From positions 114,521 to 178,520 of the forward strand of contig NZ_FNOU01000004.1 of assembly GCF_900107125.1 (NCBI RefSeq): a stretch of 64,000 nucleotides of DNA, given 5' to 3'. Below the pieces are notes generated by a model, which saw nothing but the letters and a program-made list of their open reading frames with translations, was not told the DNA's origin and did no database searches. Made by a program: the position numbers and the translations under genes. The DNA is from Eubacterium barkeri (GTDB lineage Bacteria; Bacillota; Clostridia; Eubacteriales; Eubacteriaceae). The number at the start of each line of letters is the position of its first letter. The first letter of the stretch is position 1. This document shows, piece by piece, positions 61,102 to 64,000 of this stretch.

Positions 61102-62550
61102 ATGGGTAAAAAGCAAAAAAACCAAGTTAAAGAAATTACACCGCGGTCAGAGGATTTTGCAAAGTGGTACACTGATGTCATCTCCAAGACCGAGCTATGC
61201 GATTATTCACCGGTCAAGGGGTTTATGGTGATCCGGCCTTATGGTTATGCCATCTGGGAAAACATCCAGAAGGCCTACGATAAACGCTTTAAGGACACTG
61301 GACATAAGAATATGTATTTCCCGCTTCTGATTCCAGAAAGTCTGTTAAAAAAGGAAGCTGAGCATGTGGAAGGCTTTGCGCCAGAAGTTGCATGGGTCAC
61401 AAAGGGTGGGGATAAAGAGCTGACAGAGCCCCTGTGTGTACGTCCGACCTCAGAAACCATTATTTGTAGCATGTACTCAAAATGGCTGCATACCTATCGC
61501 CAACTGCCCTTTTTATACAATCAATGGTGTTCAGTCGTTCGTTGGGAAAAAACAACACGACCATTTCTGAGAACTTCAGAGTTTCTCTGGCAGGAAGGCC
61601 ACACTCTCCACGAAACGGCGGAGGAAGCCCAGGCTGAAACCATGCAGATGTTGGGTATTTATCGTGAAATTGCAGAGGATTATATGGCGATTCCCATGGT
61701 GGTGGGCCAAAAAAGTGAAAAGGAAAAGTTTGCCGGTGCCTCTGCAACCTATACGATGGAAGCTCTGATGCACGATGGACAAGCCCTTCAATCCGGGACC
61801 TCCCATAACTTAGGGCAGCATTTTACGGAGGCCTTCGATATTTCTTATCTTGACCGAAACAATGAGCAGACCCATCCTTATCACACATCCTGGGGGATTT
61901 CTACCCGCTTAATCGGGGGGATCATTATGGTTCATGGAGATGATAATGGTCTGGTATTACCACCGATGATCGCCCCCACCCAGGTGGTCATCCTTCCGGT
62001 AGCACAGCATAAAGAAGGGGTACTGGATAAGGCTTATGAATTAAAAGCTCAATTGGAACAGGATTTTAGGGTTGAGTTAGATGATAGTGATAATTCCCCA
62101 GGTTGGAAGTTTAACCAATGGGAAATGAAGGGCGTTCCCATCCGCCTGGAAATCGGACCCCGGGATATTGAAAATAGACAATGCGTCCTGGCACGTCGGG
62201 ATACTGGAGAAAAAGTTTTTGTTCCCCTTGGGGAATTGAAAACAGTTGTAGCAGAGTTACTGAAATCAATCCAACAGAATATGTACGACCAGGCTCTGGC
62301 CATGCGAGAAGCGAAAACCTCTACGGCAAGGGATATGGACGAATTTAAGCAGAATTTGGCAGATAATCCCGGCTTCATTAAAGCGATGTGGTGTGGGAGC
62401 CAGGACTGTGAGGACCGCGTAAAAGAAGAAACCGGGGCATCAATCCGATGTATTCCTTTTGAAGATGAACAAGAAGTCATTGGTGAAGGCACCTGTGTTT
62501 GCTGTGGGAGGCCGGCACATCAAATGGCTTATTTTGCCAGGGCCTATTAA
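61102..62550 (+). CDS. proS: Prolyl-tRNA synthetase, short archaeal/eukaryal type
   Basis: 482 residues, the size of the archaeal/eukaryal-like ProS lacking the INS editing domain of the long bacterial form. Class II motif 1 lies around [19 protein letters not shown], motif 2 in [27 protein letters not shown] and motif 3 in [21 protein letters not shown]. The C-terminus has the zinc-type Cys pattern ([11 protein letters not shown] and [10 protein letters not shown]). It charges tRNA-Pro; editing of mischarged Ala-tRNA-Pro would depend on a separate protein. The AI-2E-type gene follows 1 base after its stop. Confidence 0.94.
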   Translation: MGKKQKNQVKEITPRSEDFAKWYTDVISKTELCDYSPVKGFMVIRPYGYAIWENIQKAYDKRFKDTGHKNMYFPLLIPESLLKKEAEHVEGFAPEVAWVTKGGDKELTEPLCVRPTSETIICSMYSKWLHTYRQLPFLYNQWCSVVRWEKTTRPFLRTSEFLWQEGHTLHETAEEAQAETMQMLGIYREIAEDYMAIPMVVGQKSEKEKFAGASATYTMEALMHDGQALQSGTSHNLGQHFTEAFDISYLDRNNEQTHPYHTSWGISTRLIGGIIMVHGDDNGLVLPPMIAPTQVVILPVAQHKEGVLDKAYELKAQLEQDFRVELDDSDNSPGWKFNQWEMKGVPIRLEIGPRDIENRQCVLARRDTGEKVFVPLGELKTVVAELLKSIQQNMYDQALAMREAKTSTARDMDEFKQNLADNPGFIKAMWCGSQDCEDRVKEETGASIRCIPFEDEQEVIGEGTCVCCGRPAHQMAYFARAY

Positions 62551-62551
62551 G

Positions 62552-63748
62552 ATGGAATTTAACAAGCATAATATCCGGGCGATGATTGGGCTGATTGTCC
62601 TTGCTTTGATGCTCTGGGCTGGCCTCCAGAATTATCAATCAGTCCTTGGTGGCATTGCCTGGGCCATTGGTTTGTTCTTTCCGTTTATCATTGGTGGGTG
62701 CATGGCCTTTATCATCAATATTCCGATGGCTATTTTTGAGCACGCGCTTTTTAAGAAAAAGTGGGTGTCTGGAAAACCGCGCTTACAGAAAATGAAACGG
62801 CCGATTTCCTTGTTACTGGCGCTGTTTGCCATTATCCTGCTTTTTTGTGTCGTATCATTTTTGATTGTTCCTGAATTTACCGATTCGGTACTCGTCATTA
62901 AAGATGCTGGACCAGCTTTTATTAAAGAGATCCAGGGATGGATCAACAGCATTCAGGGGACGTCCCCGGACATCACAAACTTTCTGACCAATTTGTCCCT
63001 GGATTGGAGTAATATCGAAGCAGGTATTTTGGGATTTCTCCAAAGGGGGGTCTTGACCTTCCTCGATGGTACTGTAGATGCAGCGACCTCGATTGCTGGA
63101 GGGGTTCTAAGCTTCTTCATTGGTCTAATCTTTGCGATTTATGCTTTGTTTCAGAAGGAGACCTTGGGACGGCAGTTCCGGAAGATTCTCTATGCTTATG
63201 CACCGGAAAAGGTTGCAGACCGTGTGTTATTTATTGCTGATCTTTCCTCTAAAACGTTTGGGAATTTCGTGACGGGACAGTGTACAGAGGCCGTTATTAT
63301 TGGGGGGCTTTTCTTCATCACAATGAGCATCTTTCGATTTCCATATGCTCTGATGATTAGTGTTTTGATTGGATTTTTATCCCTGATTCCCATTTTTGGA
63401 GCTTTTATCGGCTGTGTACTGGGGGCCTTCCTCATTCTAATGAACAGTCCGATTCAGGCGTTTTGGTTTATTGTATTGTTCCTGGTCGTCCAACAACTCG
63501 AAGGAAATCTGATTTATCCCTACGTGGTTGGCGGCTCTGTTGGATTACCTTCAATTTGGGTGTTAGTTGCTGTGACGATTGGTGGTAATGGCTGGGGTAT
63601 CGTTGGGATGATTATTACCATTCCCTTATGTTCTGTCTTTTATACCCTTCTTCGTGAGGAGGTCGCCAGTCGTTTGAGCATCCGCCAGATTGAAAGGAAT
63701 AAACTAATGGTGTCATCAGATGAAACAATTGATAAAATGAGTGAGTAA
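62552..63748 (+). CDS. AI-2E family transporter (PerM/YdbI type)
   Basis: 398 residues from ATG 62552, 1 base after the proS stop. Seven to eight membrane helices, with the family region VLIGFLSLIPIFGAFIGCVLGAFLIL and VVQQLEGNLIYPYVVGGSVGLPSIWVL. The AI-2E name derives from TqsA; most members are permeases or Na+/H+ antiporters with unknown cargo. No clear ribosome binding site is seen, so it probably depends on coupling to proS. Confidence 0.85.
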   Translation: MEFNKHNIRAMIGLIVLALMLWAGLQNYQSVLGGIAWAIGLFFPFIIGGCMAFIINIPMAIFEHALFKKKWVSGKPRLQKMKRPISLLLALFAIILLFCVVSFLIVPEFTDSVLVIKDAGPAFIKEIQGWINSIQGTSPDITNFLTNLSLDWSNIEAGILGFLQRGVLTFLDGTVDAATSIAGGVLSFFIGLIFAIYALFQKETLGRQFRKILYAYAPEKVADRVLFIADLSSKTFGNFVTGQCTEAVIIGGLFFITMSIFRFPYALMISVLIGFLSLIPIFGAFIGCVLGAFLILMNSPIQAFWFIVLFLVVQQLEGNLIYPYVVGGSVGLPSIWVLVAVTIGGNGWGIVGMIITIPLCSVFYTLLREEVASRLSIRQIERNKLMVSSDETIDKMSE

Positions 63749-63820
63749 AAGTAATTGAAAATCAGAATTTCACACAGTATGGCGCTTTAAACTTTATTCA
63801 TGAGTCTTTTGAAAAAAGGC

Positions 63821-63849
63821 TTGAAAGCCACAGGGCATTTATATATAAT
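63821..63849 (+). promoter_or_regulatory. Promoter of tuf
   Basis: TTGAAA (63821-63826), 17-base spacer, TATAAT (63844-63849), and 46 bases to the ATG with an AAGGAG site. Confidence 0.75.
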
Positions 63850-63879
63850 GAAGACATCGTAATCTAAAACAATTTTTAA

Positions 63880-64000
<121 letters not shown>

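Overview
The window reads as chromosomal DNA of a low-to-mid G+C anaerobic Firmicute of the clostridial (Eubacteriales) type, most likely an acetogen-like relative of Eubacterium or Acetobacterium. The grounds are strong GGAGG-type ribosome binding sites, clostridial gene orders (tig-clpP-clpX-lon-engB; secDF-recJ-apt-rsh-dtd-MBL-hemZ-aspS), hemZ, a bacterial proS of the short archaeal/eukaryal type, and a set of URO-D methyltransferase, corrinoid-protein and pterin-methyltransferase genes of the kind used for methyl transfer to tetrahydrofolate. Genus and species cannot be fixed from the sequence alone.

Layout. 1-5.8 kb: the tail of dnaJ, a TetR-type regulator, radC, an RluA-family pseudouridine synthase, a class A penicillin-binding protein, a cupin and endonuclease III. 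5.8-10.5 kb: a complete branched-chain amino acid ABC transporter (livJ, a terminator, then livHMGF). 10.6-17.8 kb: trigger factor and the ClpP/ClpX/Lon protease block with engB and queG. 17.8-31.4 kb: gltX, secD, secF, recJ, apt, a bifunctional (p)ppGpp synthetase/hydrolase, dtd, an MBL hydrolase, hemZ, aspS and an RseC-like protein. A gene-free, highly structured 323-base stretch (31389-31711) bounded by two copies of a terminator hairpin follows.

31.7-53.4 kb is the accessory part. On the minus strand lies an apparent eight-gene operon, in transcription order: URO-D methyltransferase, GPH-type symporter, DASS-type anion symporter, second URO-D methyltransferase, PucR/CdaR-type regulator, DUF1648 membrane protein and a second PucR/CdaR regulator (seven genes securely in line, with the first gene behind a clear promoter). 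Divergent from it are an arylamine N-acetyltransferase and a third PucR-type regulator. Further on are a pterin-dependent methyltransferase and a corrinoid protein. Together these supply methyltransferase I, corrinoid protein and methyltransferase II of a methyl-group (probably methoxy- or N-methyl-compound) utilisation system plus uptake and sensing; the ATP-dependent corrinoid activator is not in the window. A 1136-residue REC-GGDEF-EAL-REC-GGDEF-PAS-PAS protein converges on the corrinoid gene.

53.6-64 kb: tRNA-Arg(CCU), a 3-hydroxyisobutyrate-dehydrogenase-like gene, a small membrane protein, a GNAT acetyltransferase, then rpmG-secE-nusG-rplK-rplA-rplJ-rplL with recognisable ribosomal-protein leaders. 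Unusually, rplL ends in a terminator and is followed by a GlpA-like oxidoreductase, proS, an AI-2E-type permease and the start of tuf, rather than by rpoB.

All assignments come from reading motifs, translations and spacing by eye. No database search or folding program was run.
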